Source of the DNA: a virus
Strand: one strand, 5' to 3'
Length of the DNA stretch: 64,000 nucleotides
Virus record (IMG/VR): IMGVR_UViG_3300025887_000011
Location: 1 to 64,000 of that record
The notes beneath the pieces were generated by a model. It made no database searches. It was not told where the DNA came from and worked only from the letters and a program-made list of their open reading frames with translations. Shown in pieces: positions 8,645-16,628 of the stretch. A program made the translations under genes and the position numbers. The first letter of the stretch is position 1. Each line of letters starts with the position of its first letter.

Positions 8645-8737
8645 TTAAATTTTTATTGCTAGGTTTATGTATCTAATCCTTGATGATTTTTTCTGAGCTT
8701 CAGTAATTTGGTTTGGTTCTTCGTTTAATAAGCTCAT
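8645..8737 (-). CDS. Possible 30-residue small ORF between fibre genes
   Basis: An ATG at 8737 opens a 30-codon frame: MSLLNEEPNQITEAQKKSSR then IRYINLAIKI and TAA. It fills most of the space between two fibre genes, and its hydrophilic, amphipathic composition looks protein-like. An AAGGA stretch lies upstream but about 11-14 bases away. It could also be the remnant of a longer gene. Weakly supported. Confidence 0.33.
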   Translation of the reverse strand: MSLLNEEPNQITEAQKKSSRIRYINLAIKI

Positions 8738-8761
8738 GTTTTACATATTTCCTTTGGGTTT

Positions 8762-9184
8762 TTAAGCAGATTCCGATACATATAAAATATATTCAGCGCC
8801 GTCGTAATACCAACTTAAAGAACATATCCCAGTAGTAGGGACAATATTTACTATAGTCGCTATAGATCCAGAAAGAACCTTATTAGAAGTTGTCATAGAC
8901 CAAGACCCTGTTGAATCTTGCCTGATTGTAATTATACCAGCGTCACCAGCACTAGCTCCAGAGATGACTAAGTTGGTGTTTTCTGTCATTACCATTGTAG
9001 CATTATAACCAGATGAGACATCAAGGGTTGTAGTGTTTCCAGAAGAAGACAGAGTTTGTTGTGTGTAAATATTTTCTAAAGCAGAAAGTCTTGTTTCAGA
9101 ATCAGAAAAGTTTGCATTAAAAGCCGCCCTAGCATCAGAGTGGGTTGTAACGTTGGGTGTTGGCGCAAAAGGAATTTGTGACAT
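8762..9184 (-). CDS. Short tail fibre paralogue
   Basis: A 140-residue protein made only of the two ends seen in the 409-residue fibre. The N-terminal module (MSQIPFAPTPNVTTHSDARA then FSDSETRLSALEN) is followed directly by a beta domain ending LSWYYDGAEYILYVSES. It looks like a minimal or internally deleted version of its neighbour. It is the first gene of the fibre run after a 109-base AT-rich spacer (9185-9293), in which I see no good promoter or RNA gene. Confidence 0.65.
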   Translation of the reverse strand: MSQIPFAPTPNVTTHSDARAAFNANFSDSETRLSALENIYTQQTLSSSGNTTTLDVSSGYNATMVMTENTNLVISGASAGDAGIITIRQDSTGSWSMTTSNKVLSGSIATIVNIVPTTGICSLSWYYDGAEYILYVSESA

Positions 9185-9293
9185 TTTATTTTAAAGTTGA
9201 TTTTTTGTTTTTCTTATTAAGTTATATTGCTAATTATTTTTACACTATAACTTTATTGTTTTTATTAAATTTTATTTATTTGTCTGTTCGTAG

Positions 9294-9635
9294 TTAAGAT
9301 AACCAAGTTTCTGGTTCGTCCCATGTTTCGCTTTCATCCCAAACTTTAGAGTTTTCCCATGCGCTTGTTTCTTCCCACAGTTCAGCCTCGACCCATAAAG
9401 AGGTGCTTAATGGTGGTTCAGGTGGTCCAGGCGCTTCAGTTACAGTCCAAACGCATTGGTTCCTCCAAATCTTTTCATTTTCCCATAGGGAACCGTCGCA
9501 TACATCTTGCTCTTTCCAAATGCAATCATCATCCCATTTTACAAGGTCCTTCCAAGAAGCGATGCAACAACCACCTAAGACGACGGCTACAAACCTTCTT
9601 CTTATAGTGTTACCAAGTAATCTTAGAACTCTCAT
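9294..9635 (-). CDS. Tryptophan hexad-repeat protein
   Basis: A 113-residue protein of unusual composition. Residues 1-27 are basic then hydrophobic (MRVLRLLGNTIRRRF, VAVVLGGCCIAS) and could be a membrane or lipoprotein-type signal with a Cys pair. The rest is acidic with Trp at nearly every sixth position: WKDLVK, WDDDCI, then after a Pro-rich linker (APGPPEPP) WVEAEL, WEETSA, WENSKV, WDESET, WDEPET. I do not recognise the family. Regular Trp spacing suggests stacked beta or coil structure on the particle, or a membrane-anchored carbohydrate binder (speculative). It overlaps nothing and is 3 bases from its neighbour. Confidence 0.6.
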   Translation of the reverse strand: MRVLRLLGNTIRRRFVAVVLGGCCIASWKDLVKWDDDCIWKEQDVCDGSLWENEKIWRNQCVWTVTEAPGPPEPPLSTSLWVEAELWEETSAWENSKVWDESETWDEPETWLS

Positions 9636-9638
9636 TTT

Positions 9639-9890
9639 TTAGCTAGAATAGTACACGATGGCATCCCCAGAAAGGTGGATGGTGGTCCATTCGCCAACAA
9701 TTACATCGCCAAGAACGATTGTGGCTCCAACAAAATTAGCGATGCTTCCTTCTGTGCCAGCCATTACAGCTGTATCAGCAAGTGCATGTATTGCCATGAA
9801 TTTTCCAGTTACTGTTTGATCCCCTACGATTCGCTCTCCGCCGTAGTGACCTACTTGTTTTAAAAGTGTAGATTGTGTTGATGTCGACAT
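9639..9890 (-). CDS. Small beta-rich phage structural protein
   Basis: An 83-residue protein: a G-G-E-R-I-V-G-D-Q-T-V-T-G-K-F-M-A-I core, then GATIVLGDVIVGEWTTIHLS and a C-terminal AIVYYSS. The alternation GKFxAIxxLxDT ... GATIxxGxxIxGxWTxIxL is common in small phage head or tail proteins of unknown function. It sits directly before the Trp-repeat gene on the same transcript. Confidence 0.55.
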   Translation of the reverse strand: MSTSTQSTLLKQVGHYGGERIVGDQTVTGKFMAIHALADTAVMAGTEGSIANFVGATIVLGDVIVGEWTTIHLSGDAIVYYSS

Positions 9891-9915
9891 AAAAATACAT
9901 ACACATAAATGGTTA

Positions 9916-10170
9916 TTATGGCAAATATTTCAATGATATTCTTCCAACTTTTGAAGATTCGTCGGCCACAAAACCATCGATTATAACCTCTCCGTCGACA
10001 AAATATATATTTTTTATATCAAAACTATAATCTTTACTATTAATTTTCGTAGTAGCTATATTATTCTTTTCAGAGAAAACAAAATTAGGCATAGAAAAAA
10101 CAACGCCATCTAGATATTCTGTAGTTTTATTTACCCCTATAACTTTAAAGTTGCAGTTTTTTAATTTCAT
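9916..10170 (-). CDS. Hypothetical protein
   Basis: An 84-residue protein, alternating hydrophobic and polar, consistent with a small beta-sheet domain (FKVIGVN, VVFSMPNFVF, IKNIYFVDGEVIIDGFV). No recognised motif. It overlaps the upstream 173-residue gene by 26 bases, which supports co-translation with it. Confidence 0.5.
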   Translation of the reverse strand: MKLKNCNFKVIGVNKTTEYLDGVVFSMPNFVFSEKNNIATTKINSKDYSFDIKNIYFVDGEVIIDGFVADESSKVGRISLKYLP

Positions 10171-10666
10171 ATTCTAGGTGTTTCTTTTTTATTATTAGTT
10201 TTTCTGAGTAACCTTTTTTTATTTTTTTGATTTCAAAAGCTTTACACCATCTTTTAATAAACTTGATCATTGATGCTTTTTTATGCCTTCTTCTTACCTT
10301 TGCATTTATTTTGTCATATCCAGATAACTCCATAGCTTTTAAGCAACATATATAAAATCCCCATCTTAATTCTTTTAGCTTTTTTACTGAAGAAAAAGCT
10401 TGGGCTGGGAAAACAAAAGAAAGATCTATCGTTTTCGATTGTTCTTTTTTATCAAAAAAACAATAAATAACAGGTTTGTTTCTATCGTTTATCGAAAATA
10501 TAGCTATATCTGACGAATGAAGTTCTGCAAGGTAAGACTTTGCTTGTATTGTTTTTGATTCTAAAGAGCCGTATTCAACCTCTTCAATAGGCAAAGAAGA
10601 TATACAGAAATCAACAAATCTTTTTTTAAAAAAGATATTATTAAAATCTATTTCTTTTATCTTCAT
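10145..10666 (-). CDS. Hypothetical protein, possibly GNAT-like virion protein
   Basis: A 173-residue protein. The middle (residues about 95-125: FPAQAFSSVKKLKELRWGFY, then ICCLKAMELSGYDKINAKVR) resembles the acetyltransferase-like proteins found next to tail and internal-virion genes of some phages, but no acetyl-CoA loop is clear. The C-terminus is very basic (KRWCKAFEIKKIKKGYSEKL). The ATG overlaps the stop of the upstream 65-residue gene (ATGA). Function uncertain. Confidence 0.5.
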   Translation of the reverse strand: MKIKEIDFNNIFFKKRFVDFCISSLPIEEVEYGSLESKTIQAKSYLAELHSSDIAIFSINDRNKPVIYCFFDKKEQSKTIDLSFVFPAQAFSSVKKLKELRWGFYICCLKAMELSGYDKINAKVRRRHKKASMIKFIKRWCKAFEIKKIKKGYSEKLIIKKKHLEYEIKKLQL

Positions 10667-10860
10667 TTCTTCCCAGCAAAGTAAAGCATTTTAGAATCAA
10701 TGGTCTCTCCAGATTCATTTAAGGTATCTTCATATACATAACCTCTTTCAGATGTAGCACAGTCCAAAGCCCACTGGTAACAGTCCTTCAGTTTAGCTGA
10801 ATAACTTTGCCTATATCTTTTTTTGTTGTCAAAAACCCTATAAATTTTATTAGTTACCAT
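10663..10860 (-). CDS. Small basic hypothetical protein
   Basis: A 65-residue protein (MVTNKIYRVFDNKKRYRQSY then KDCYQWALDCATSERG) with no recognised domain. It is the first gene of the leftward fibre block, with a plausible promoter 24 bases upstream, and ends in an ATGA overlap with the next gene. Confidence 0.5.
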   Translation of the reverse strand: MVTNKIYRVFDNKKRYRQSYSAKLKDCYQWALDCATSERGYVYEDTLNESGETIDSKMLYFAGKK

Positions 10861-10884
10861 ATTATTTTGTGTTTGTATAAAGGT

Positions 10885-10912
10885 ATATTAAGAAAATGCA
10901 TTAAAACTTCAA
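10885..10912 (-). promoter_or_regulatory. Candidate promoter for the leftward fibre block
   Basis: On the minus strand TTGAAG (10907-10912) and TAATAT (10885-10890) are 16 bases apart, ending 24 bases before the ATG at 10860. This implies a leader of about 15-20 bases. The -35 is identical to that of the promoter at 47026-47058. Confidence 0.45.
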
Positions 10913-10944
10913 CTTTTATTTTATATTAATAATCACTTTAAAAA

Positions 10945-10984
10945 CGTACAAATTTTTATATTATCAATATAATAAGTGTAAAAT
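10945..10984 (+). promoter_or_regulatory. Candidate promoter region for the rightward tail-tip operon
   Basis: The 129-base divergent spacer contains TATAAT at 10968-10973, 16 bases before the ATG at 10990, with only a poor -35 (CGTACA, 10945-10950). A second -10-like TAAAAT (10979-10984) lies 5 bases from the ATG. Which is used cannot be told by eye. Confidence 0.35.
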
Positions 10985-10989
10985 AAAAT

Positions 10990-11952
10990 ATGGACAAAGG
11001 AAGCATGAAGGTTGCTAGAGAATTGTTGAGCTTAGAGCCAACAGCTATAGTAGAACTATACACAATATACCCAAACTTCAAAAAAAGAAGCGATGTGGTT
11101 TTTAATGTTCATAATGGTTCATTATTTGGAGGAGATATAGTATGGCAAGGTGTCAATTATAGCCCTCTACCAATGGAAATAGAAGGTTTCGAGGTGGAGG
11201 CAAACGGCAGATTAAGCAGACCGAAACTTAGAATATCAAATAAAGATCTTTATTTGTCTGATTTGCTTTCTAAATGGGATGATTTTATTAATGGAAAGGT
11301 TTACAGAAAAAGAACATTTTTAAAATTCATAGACGATGAAAACTTTGATGGAGGGAATCCTTTTGGAGAAGCCGACCCAACAGCAGAATTGACAAATCAA
11401 GTTTTTCTTGTTTCTCAAAAAACACAAGAGAACAGGGCTTATATAGAATTAGAACTTACAACACCCCTTGATTTAGACAACAGCCAAATAAATAGCAGAA
11501 GGATTATGGCTAAATTTTGCTATTGGAAATATAGAGGCAATGGTTGTGGATATGAGGGTCCACCGCTACAAAAAGGAGATGGATTACCTTTTTATAATTT
11601 TACTGGTAGTATCCAAGACCCAAGAGGTATACCAGATTTTAAATACGGAAACCCAGATGATTTGTATGACGAAAATAAAGTTTATGGAATAAATGAACTT
11701 TCATACGTAGAAAATCCAAATGTAATGGTAAGTGATCCTGAAGGATTTAAAGATCCAGAGCCAGCATTAACTTATTATGTAGCTTCTTCTGGTGATTTGA
11801 GTGGATATCATCCAGAAAAACACCCAGAATACTGGAATGCTGACGGATGCAATAAACAGCTGTCTTCTTGCAAATTAAGATTTGGGGATGAAAGAATACC
11901 ATTTGGAGGATTCCCTGGGACTCAAGGTTATCAATTTAGGGCTGGTAGTTAA
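10990..11952 (+). CDS. L: Minor tail protein L (lambda gpL-like, Fe-S type)
   Basis: A 320-residue tail-tip protein that in lambda joins the tip complex next to gpM, gpI and gpJ. The N-terminal half follows the gpL pattern (ELLSLEPTAIVELYTI..., then FEVEANGRLSRPKLRISN). The C-terminal part has four Cys: C177 and C186 (C-x8-C, in FCYWKYRGNGCGYEG), and C287 and C294 (C-x6-C, in GCNKQLSSCKLRFG), followed by PFGGFPG. This spacing is that of the iron-sulfur site of lambda gpL, except that about 100 residues lie between the two pairs, far more than in lambda. First gene of the L-K-I-I-I-J operon; no Shine-Dalgarno. Confidence 0.9.
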   Translation: MDKGSMKVARELLSLEPTAIVELYTIYPNFKKRSDVVFNVHNGSLFGGDIVWQGVNYSPLPMEIEGFEVEANGRLSRPKLRISNKDLYLSDLLSKWDDFINGKVYRKRTFLKFIDDENFDGGNPFGEADPTAELTNQVFLVSQKTQENRAYIELELTTPLDLDNSQINSRRIMAKFCYWKYRGNGCGYEGPPLQKGDGLPFYNFTGSIQDPRGIPDFKYGNPDDLYDENKVYGINELSYVENPNVMVSDPEGFKDPEPALTYYVASSGDLSGYHPEKHPEYWNADGCNKQLSSCKLRFGDERIPFGGFPGTQGYQFRAGS

Positions 11953-11960
11953 TAAAAATA

Positions 11961-12374
11961 ATGAAAAACAACAAAAAAGAAATTTTTGAGTCTCAAGATT
12001 TAGAAAAGTGCCTAGATAAAATAAAGGATTGGTCTACAAAAAGAAAAGCTGTAGAAATCTGCGGTTTTTTAGGTTTTAAAAATGATAAATATATATTGTG
12101 GCATTGTCAAAATATAGCAGAAGACCCTACTAAATACTTCGCAATAGACCCTTTAGATTTTCTAGTTTTTAAGGAAGAAAATAAAATACTTTGCGTTTTT
12201 CATAGTCATATATTTGGCAATGAAAACCCATCTGAATTTGATGTTACTATGTCTGAAAACTGTTGCGTTCCATTTATGATTTATTCATTGAATACAAAAA
12301 AATTCAAAATATTCAAACCAAAGACTAACGAAGCAGACGGTTTTATATTATCTAAAGTAGAGAAAGCTATATGA
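11961..12374 (+). CDS. JAMM/MPN metalloprotease-like tail protein (lambda gpK N-domain)
   Basis: A 137-residue protein with the JAB/MPN (JAMM) fold. E32 lies in EICGFLG, H81 and H83 in FHSH, and S91 and D94 in PSEFD, giving the full E...HxH...SxxD zinc site. Lambda gpK has this domain followed by an NlpC/P60 peptidoglycan hydrolase; here the second domain is absent, so only the JAMM part is kept. The position between L and I matches lambda gene order. It overlaps the following gene by 4 bases. Role: tail-tip assembly or processing. Confidence 0.85.
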   Translation: MKNNKKEIFESQDLEKCLDKIKDWSTKRKAVEICGFLGFKNDKYILWHCQNIAEDPTKYFAIDPLDFLVFKEENKILCVFHSHIFGNENPSEFDVTMSENCCVPFMIYSLNTKKFKIFKPKTNEADGFILSKVEKAI

Positions 12375-13789
12375 CTAAAGTTGTTATACATGGAAATCTT
12401 GCTAATGTTTTTGGAAGGGATTTTAAATGCAAAGTGTCTTCTATAAAAGAGGTATTTAATTTTCTTGAAGCAAATAGACCTGGTTTTTATGCAAAACTAC
12501 AAAAACTGTCAAAACAGGGAATGCATTATGCTATCATAGCAGACGGAGAAAAACTCTCTAAGTTAAATCAGATAGAGAATATAAAAAAAATAAAAAGAAT
12601 AGATATTGTTCCTGCTGTAGTTGGAAGCGGACCAATAGCAGTTGGAATAGGAGCAACAATTGCAACCATAGGTTTATCTACAGCTTTAGCAGCTGGCACA
12701 ATAAGTATGACTACATTTATTATAGCTTCTGTAGTAGTTGCTGTTGTCAGCATGGCATTACAAATGATGCTTGCTCCCAAACCCCCAACGCCTCCAGCAA
12801 TAGAAAGCACAACTAGAGCTTTGGAGCAATCGTTCACTTTTGCGAATAAAGATAATGTAGCCGCTCAAGGGTCTCAAATACCATTCGGATATGGAAGACT
12901 TCTTTGTCCAACTTTTGTAATTGAATCTTCAACGAAAAATTACCCGCAAAACATCAGAGCTAACCAAATATTTTCAAACGAAATTAAAGACAACTACCTA
13001 GGTGGCAACGTCGATAGAGAAAAATCAAGTATTGTTTTCCCAACAGAAAAGCCTGACAATGTAGAAGTTTGGGGGCAAGATTCCAGTTTTGATTTTGAAC
13101 ATGAATCATTTTGGGACCCTCTTCAATGTATAGGCGCTCGGAGTTTGCAAATCGAAGGAATAGGAACTCATCTTGTTGAGTTTCACGACGATCCTAATCA
13201 TAGATTAAAGGTTTATCGATGGAACCAATCGTCTACTCTTAATTACACAAACTACTTTCAACAATCGCTTGGGGCGGGATTCTGGTCGGGAGTGTTTTAC
13301 ATGAATGGAGACGGAGGGATTCAACAACGTGTTCTAACTCCCAACGGAATGAACTCTGGATTCTATCAGTATAATACAATTAGTTTCGAAAATAACACCC
13401 CAGAAGTCCAAAGAGACAATCCTCATTGTCAACCTCCTTATGTATCTCCACAATGGGGCAAGAGCGTAAGTTTCGACGTCAAAAACTCCATACGAATAGT
13501 TGTGACAGATTATGATCAAAAACCAGGTTACAATCCTTCAACAGACCCAAGTCCTCCTGGAATCATACGTGCAGAATTTTCTATTAATTTCACAACTACA
13601 AGAACAGTTATATTTGGCAAAACGGGAGAAATTCCACAAAACCTGGACAGAACAAAGATTTTTTATTGGCAGGTTTCAAACTCTGGTAAACCGTCTTCTT
13701 ATCCAAACTATGGGCCTGGCCCATTAACAAGATTTGGAGCAACAAACGGGCAAAGTCCTTCAATAGATAACGGTAAGCTTATAATCTAA
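12371..13789 (+). CDS. Tail assembly protein I-like, copy 1
   Basis: A 472-residue protein. Residues 1-82 are the ubiquitin-like domain of lambda gpI (MTKVVIHGNLANVFGRDFKC... to IDIVPAVVG). A long hydrophobic stretch, about 86-136 (GPIAVGIGATIATIGLSTAL, FIIASVVVAVVSMALQMMLA), resembles two membrane segments. Then come KPPTPPAIESTTRALEQ and GSQIPFGYGRLL, which is where ordinary gpI ends. A unique 290-residue C-terminal extension follows, rich in Trp, Asn and Pro. GpI is about 220 residues in lambda. The stop codon overlaps the next start by one base. Confidence 0.8.
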   Translation: MTKVVIHGNLANVFGRDFKCKVSSIKEVFNFLEANRPGFYAKLQKLSKQGMHYAIIADGEKLSKLNQIENIKKIKRIDIVPAVVGSGPIAVGIGATIATIGLSTALAAGTISMTTFIIASVVVAVVSMALQMMLAPKPPTPPAIESTTRALEQSFTFANKDNVAAQGSQIPFGYGRLLCPTFVIESSTKNYPQNIRANQIFSNEIKDNYLGGNVDREKSSIVFPTEKPDNVEVWGQDSSFDFEHESFWDPLQCIGARSLQIEGIGTHLVEFHDDPNHRLKVYRWNQSSTLNYTNYFQQSLGAGFWSGVFYMNGDGGIQQRVLTPNGMNSGFYQYNTISFENNTPEVQRDNPHCQPPYVSPQWGKSVSFDVKNSIRIVVTDYDQKPGYNPSTDPSPPGIIRAEFSINFTTTRTVIFGKTGEIPQNLDRTKIFYWQVSNSGKPSSYPNYGPGPLTRFGATNGQSPSIDNGKLII

Positions 13790-15090
13790 TGACAAAAATA
13801 TTTCTACACGGAATTCTTGGAGTGAAGTTTAAAAAAACTTTTGTTGCTAAAATAGATAAAATTGAAGATGTCTTTGGTTTTTTAAAAGCCAACAATCCAA
13901 AGTTTGAAAAAGAAATTTGCGACATGCATTTAAATGGCGTTAATTACTGCTTGATAGTAGATGGAAAAAAAATAAAAACAAAGGAAGAACTTAGTTTAAA
14001 GAAAAGACCCAAAGAAGTTCACCTGGTCCCTATCTTAGTCGGCCATGGACCATATTCAGCTATAGCTGTTATTGTTGCAAAAGTTATCTTCGCCGTAGTT
14101 GCTTTGTATCTTATTGTAATTTTGCTAACCTCTAAACCACCAAAACCGCCAAGCCTGGAACAATCGACAAGAGCTTTAGAAGAGTCTTACGGCATTAACA
14201 ATAAACCCAATATAACAGCACAAGGAACACAGGTTCCAGTAGGTTATGGAAGATTACTTATTGGAACTCACGTTATAGAATATACTGAAAAAAACTACCC
14301 ACAAAACGTCAGGGCTAACCAAATATTTTCGAATGGAATTAAAGACGGCTACTTAGTTAGTAGCGAACCTAATATTAATACAATACTATGGCCAACAGAA
14401 ACCCCTCCAGAGTACGACGGCTGGGGCGACAATCAGGTTCTAGAATACGAGGGCGAGACATATCACGACCCAGACAGAAATCATGGAGGCACAGGACCAT
14501 TAATATTTCGATGTTGGGAAGGTATTTCTTTTCTTACATTCGGTTACTACTCAATTACAACCCATGTCCCAGAAGGCGGGCTAAACAAGCAAAGATTTGC
14601 TCTTTGGAGTATGCCTATTGATAATTACAACACGGAAAGGACTTCAAGACCTGAAATCTGCACTTCAGGAAGTTCAAGTATTAATGGTGTCCAAAGATGG
14701 TATTTCGGCAGTCTCACACAAATGACCGACAGTAATACTAATGAATTCTACCTAACCAAATACCCGACAAGCAGGCCAGATCCAGAAACAGGAGATCATA
14801 TACTAGGTCGTTTTACTATAACGATCTCTAATGTTATCAAGATTACATACTTTGATAATGGATATGAACTCAGCGGGAACTGCTCAACTGTCTATTACCC
14901 TCCGTGCAACAGGGGTGTATATCTAAATTACCTTACCGTTCCAGAAACAGACAACAACGGTCGATGCCAAATACTCACTACTAAGATTCCTAATATTAAT
15001 TGTGGAATAGATGAAGCTTTTAAATTTAGGGCAGGAGGCTCGCTAATTCAAGGGGCTGAAATTCCTTACGGTGAAGTACCACAAGGTTAA
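13789..15090 (+). CDS. Tail assembly protein I-like, copy 2
   Basis: A 433-residue paralogue. The ubiquitin-like domain (residues 1-80) is the most diverged of the three, and the hydrophobic region is shortened to one segment (IAVIVAKVIFAVVALYLIVI). The GTQVPVGYGRLL and NVRANQIFSNGIKD core is kept. Its extension shares with copy 3 the blocks DPDRNHGGTGPLIF and CSTVYYPPCNR. The DNA for the first block differs by a single base over about 40, which suggests recent gene conversion or duplication. No Shine-Dalgarno before the ATG. Confidence 0.8.
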   Translation: MTKIFLHGILGVKFKKTFVAKIDKIEDVFGFLKANNPKFEKEICDMHLNGVNYCLIVDGKKIKTKEELSLKKRPKEVHLVPILVGHGPYSAIAVIVAKVIFAVVALYLIVILLTSKPPKPPSLEQSTRALEESYGINNKPNITAQGTQVPVGYGRLLIGTHVIEYTEKNYPQNVRANQIFSNGIKDGYLVSSEPNINTILWPTETPPEYDGWGDNQVLEYEGETYHDPDRNHGGTGPLIFRCWEGISFLTFGYYSITTHVPEGGLNKQRFALWSMPIDNYNTERTSRPEICTSGSSSINGVQRWYFGSLTQMTDSNTNEFYLTKYPTSRPDPETGDHILGRFTITISNVIKITYFDNGYELSGNCSTVYYPPCNRGVYLNYLTVPETDNNGRCQILTTKIPNINCGIDEAFKFRAGGSLIQGAEIPYGEVPQG

Positions 15091-15113
15091 CAGCAAAATT
15101 TAAAGAATACAGT

Positions 15114-16613
15114 ATGACAGAAGTAGTATTACATGGAAACTTAGGTGTTAAGTTCGGTAAAAATTTTAAATGTAAAATTTCTTCTGTAAGAGAGGTGTTT
15201 GATTTTATAGATGCAAATAGACCTGGATTTTCTGAATGTCTTAAAAAACTATCTCAGCAAGGCATGCATTATGCCCTTATATTAGATGGTAAAAAGCTTT
15301 CTGACATGAAAGAAATAAATAATAAAAAGAATATAAAAAAAATAGACATTGTTCCAGCTGTCTTAGGAAAAGGACCAATAGCAGTTGGGATAGGGTCGAC
15401 AATTGCAACCATAGCCTTATCATCTGCGTTGGCAGCGGGAACTATAAGTCTTACTACTTTTATAGTAGCATCTGTTGTTATAGCTGTCGTGAGTATGGCT
15501 TTACAAATGATGCTTGCTCCCAAACCTCCAGAAGCACCGTCAATAGAAGCTACAACTAGAGCTTTACAGCAGTCATTTTACTTTGCAAATAAAGCAAACA
15601 TAGCAGAACAAGGAAATACTATTCCAGTTGGTTATGGCAGGTTATTAGTTAGCAGTTATGTGATTGAAGCTTGTAACAAAAACTTCCCGCAAAACACCAG
15701 AGCTAACCAAATATTTTCAAACGGAATTAAAGACAACTACTTAGGTGGTAACGACAAAATAAATATAGATATTTTATTCCCAGATGAAGAGCCTCCTCCA
15801 GATTATCGTGGATGGGGCAGTTCGGTGAGTTTAAGTGGAAACTCTGATTTATATTTTGACCCAGACAGAAATCATGGAGGCACAGGACCAGTAATATTTC
15901 AATGTTGGCAATCTCCTTTTAAGAGTGGAACGTCAAGTTTCGCCTATAGCGTTTCACATCCATATGGTTTTAGGGGTCTTATCTGGGCTCTGTTCAATAG
16001 AGGATCGTCACCAAGACTTAGTTACGCTAAAATAAACCAGTATGGAGGCAGCCCAACCTCTAATTGGGGAGCAAAAGGAATGGCCCAGGTACCCTCTGAC
16101 GGTGTTCCGTTTGAAGGGGTATCAGAAGCAGTTATGCAGGACATTGCTGGTAATGTTCAATGGGGCAATCCATGGGGAGACAGCCAAATACAACAAGGCC
16201 TTGTCGATGTCGCTCAATATAACGACGGTGGGTATCAAGACTACGGGAAAGAAATAAAAATAGCTAATGGATCTTATTCGTACCAACTTTATCTTGTTAA
16301 TTACTTTAACACTTCTTTCAACCCTATAACGAAAGAAGGTGTTATTGCAGAGTCTGTTATAAACGTGAGTCACAATGTAAACGTTATAATGTTCGACAAT
16401 GGATGGCTTCCTAGGTCCGAACCACCCCCAAATGAATGTTCGACTGTTTACTACCCTCCATGTAACAGAATACAGGTTTACGCAAACCAAGGCAATGGAG
16501 GCAACGAATGCACGGTCGGATCTGGAAATATAAAATCTGGACCAATATTTAGAATGGGCGTCATAAATGCAGGAGGTTTAGGAGCTCAAGGAGGAGAAAA
16601 GTCAACTTATTAA
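15114..16613 (+). CDS. Tail assembly protein I-like, copy 3
   Basis: A 499-residue paralogue closest to copy 1 over residues 1-215 (same FKCKISSVREVF, GMHYALILDGKKLS, two hydrophobic segments, QMMLAPKPP, TTRALQQSF), but its extension is related to that of copy 2 (DPDRNHGGTGPVIF, CSTVYYPPCNRIQ). It is therefore a mosaic of the other two. It lies 16 bases before gene J, the normal place for gene I. The extensions may form surface or receptor-facing parts of the tip (inference). Confidence 0.8.
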   Translation: MTEVVLHGNLGVKFGKNFKCKISSVREVFDFIDANRPGFSECLKKLSQQGMHYALILDGKKLSDMKEINNKKNIKKIDIVPAVLGKGPIAVGIGSTIATIALSSALAAGTISLTTFIVASVVIAVVSMALQMMLAPKPPEAPSIEATTRALQQSFYFANKANIAEQGNTIPVGYGRLLVSSYVIEACNKNFPQNTRANQIFSNGIKDNYLGGNDKINIDILFPDEEPPPDYRGWGSSVSLSGNSDLYFDPDRNHGGTGPVIFQCWQSPFKSGTSSFAYSVSHPYGFRGLIWALFNRGSSPRLSYAKINQYGGSPTSNWGAKGMAQVPSDGVPFEGVSEAVMQDIAGNVQWGNPWGDSQIQQGLVDVAQYNDGGYQDYGKEIKIANGSYSYQLYLVNYFNTSFNPITKEGVIAESVINVSHNVNVIMFDNGWLPRSEPPPNECSTVYYPPCNRIQVYANQGNGGNECTVGSGNIKSGPIFRMGVINAGGLGAQGGEKSTY

Positions 16614-16628
16614 AAATAAATTTAAAAA

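Noticed and set aside
2222-9184. Diversity-generating retroelement
   Set aside because: No reverse transcriptase, template repeat or adenine-biased variable repeat was found in the window.
9359-9642. Rightward frames opposite the Trp-repeat gene
   Set aside because: They are antisense to a frame with clear repeat structure, and have no domain or promoter.
12568-12837. Leftward frame inside gene I copy 1 (and the similar one at 15269-15523)
   Set aside because: Both are mirror frames of the hydrophobic segments of gpI, produced by the same duplicated DNA.
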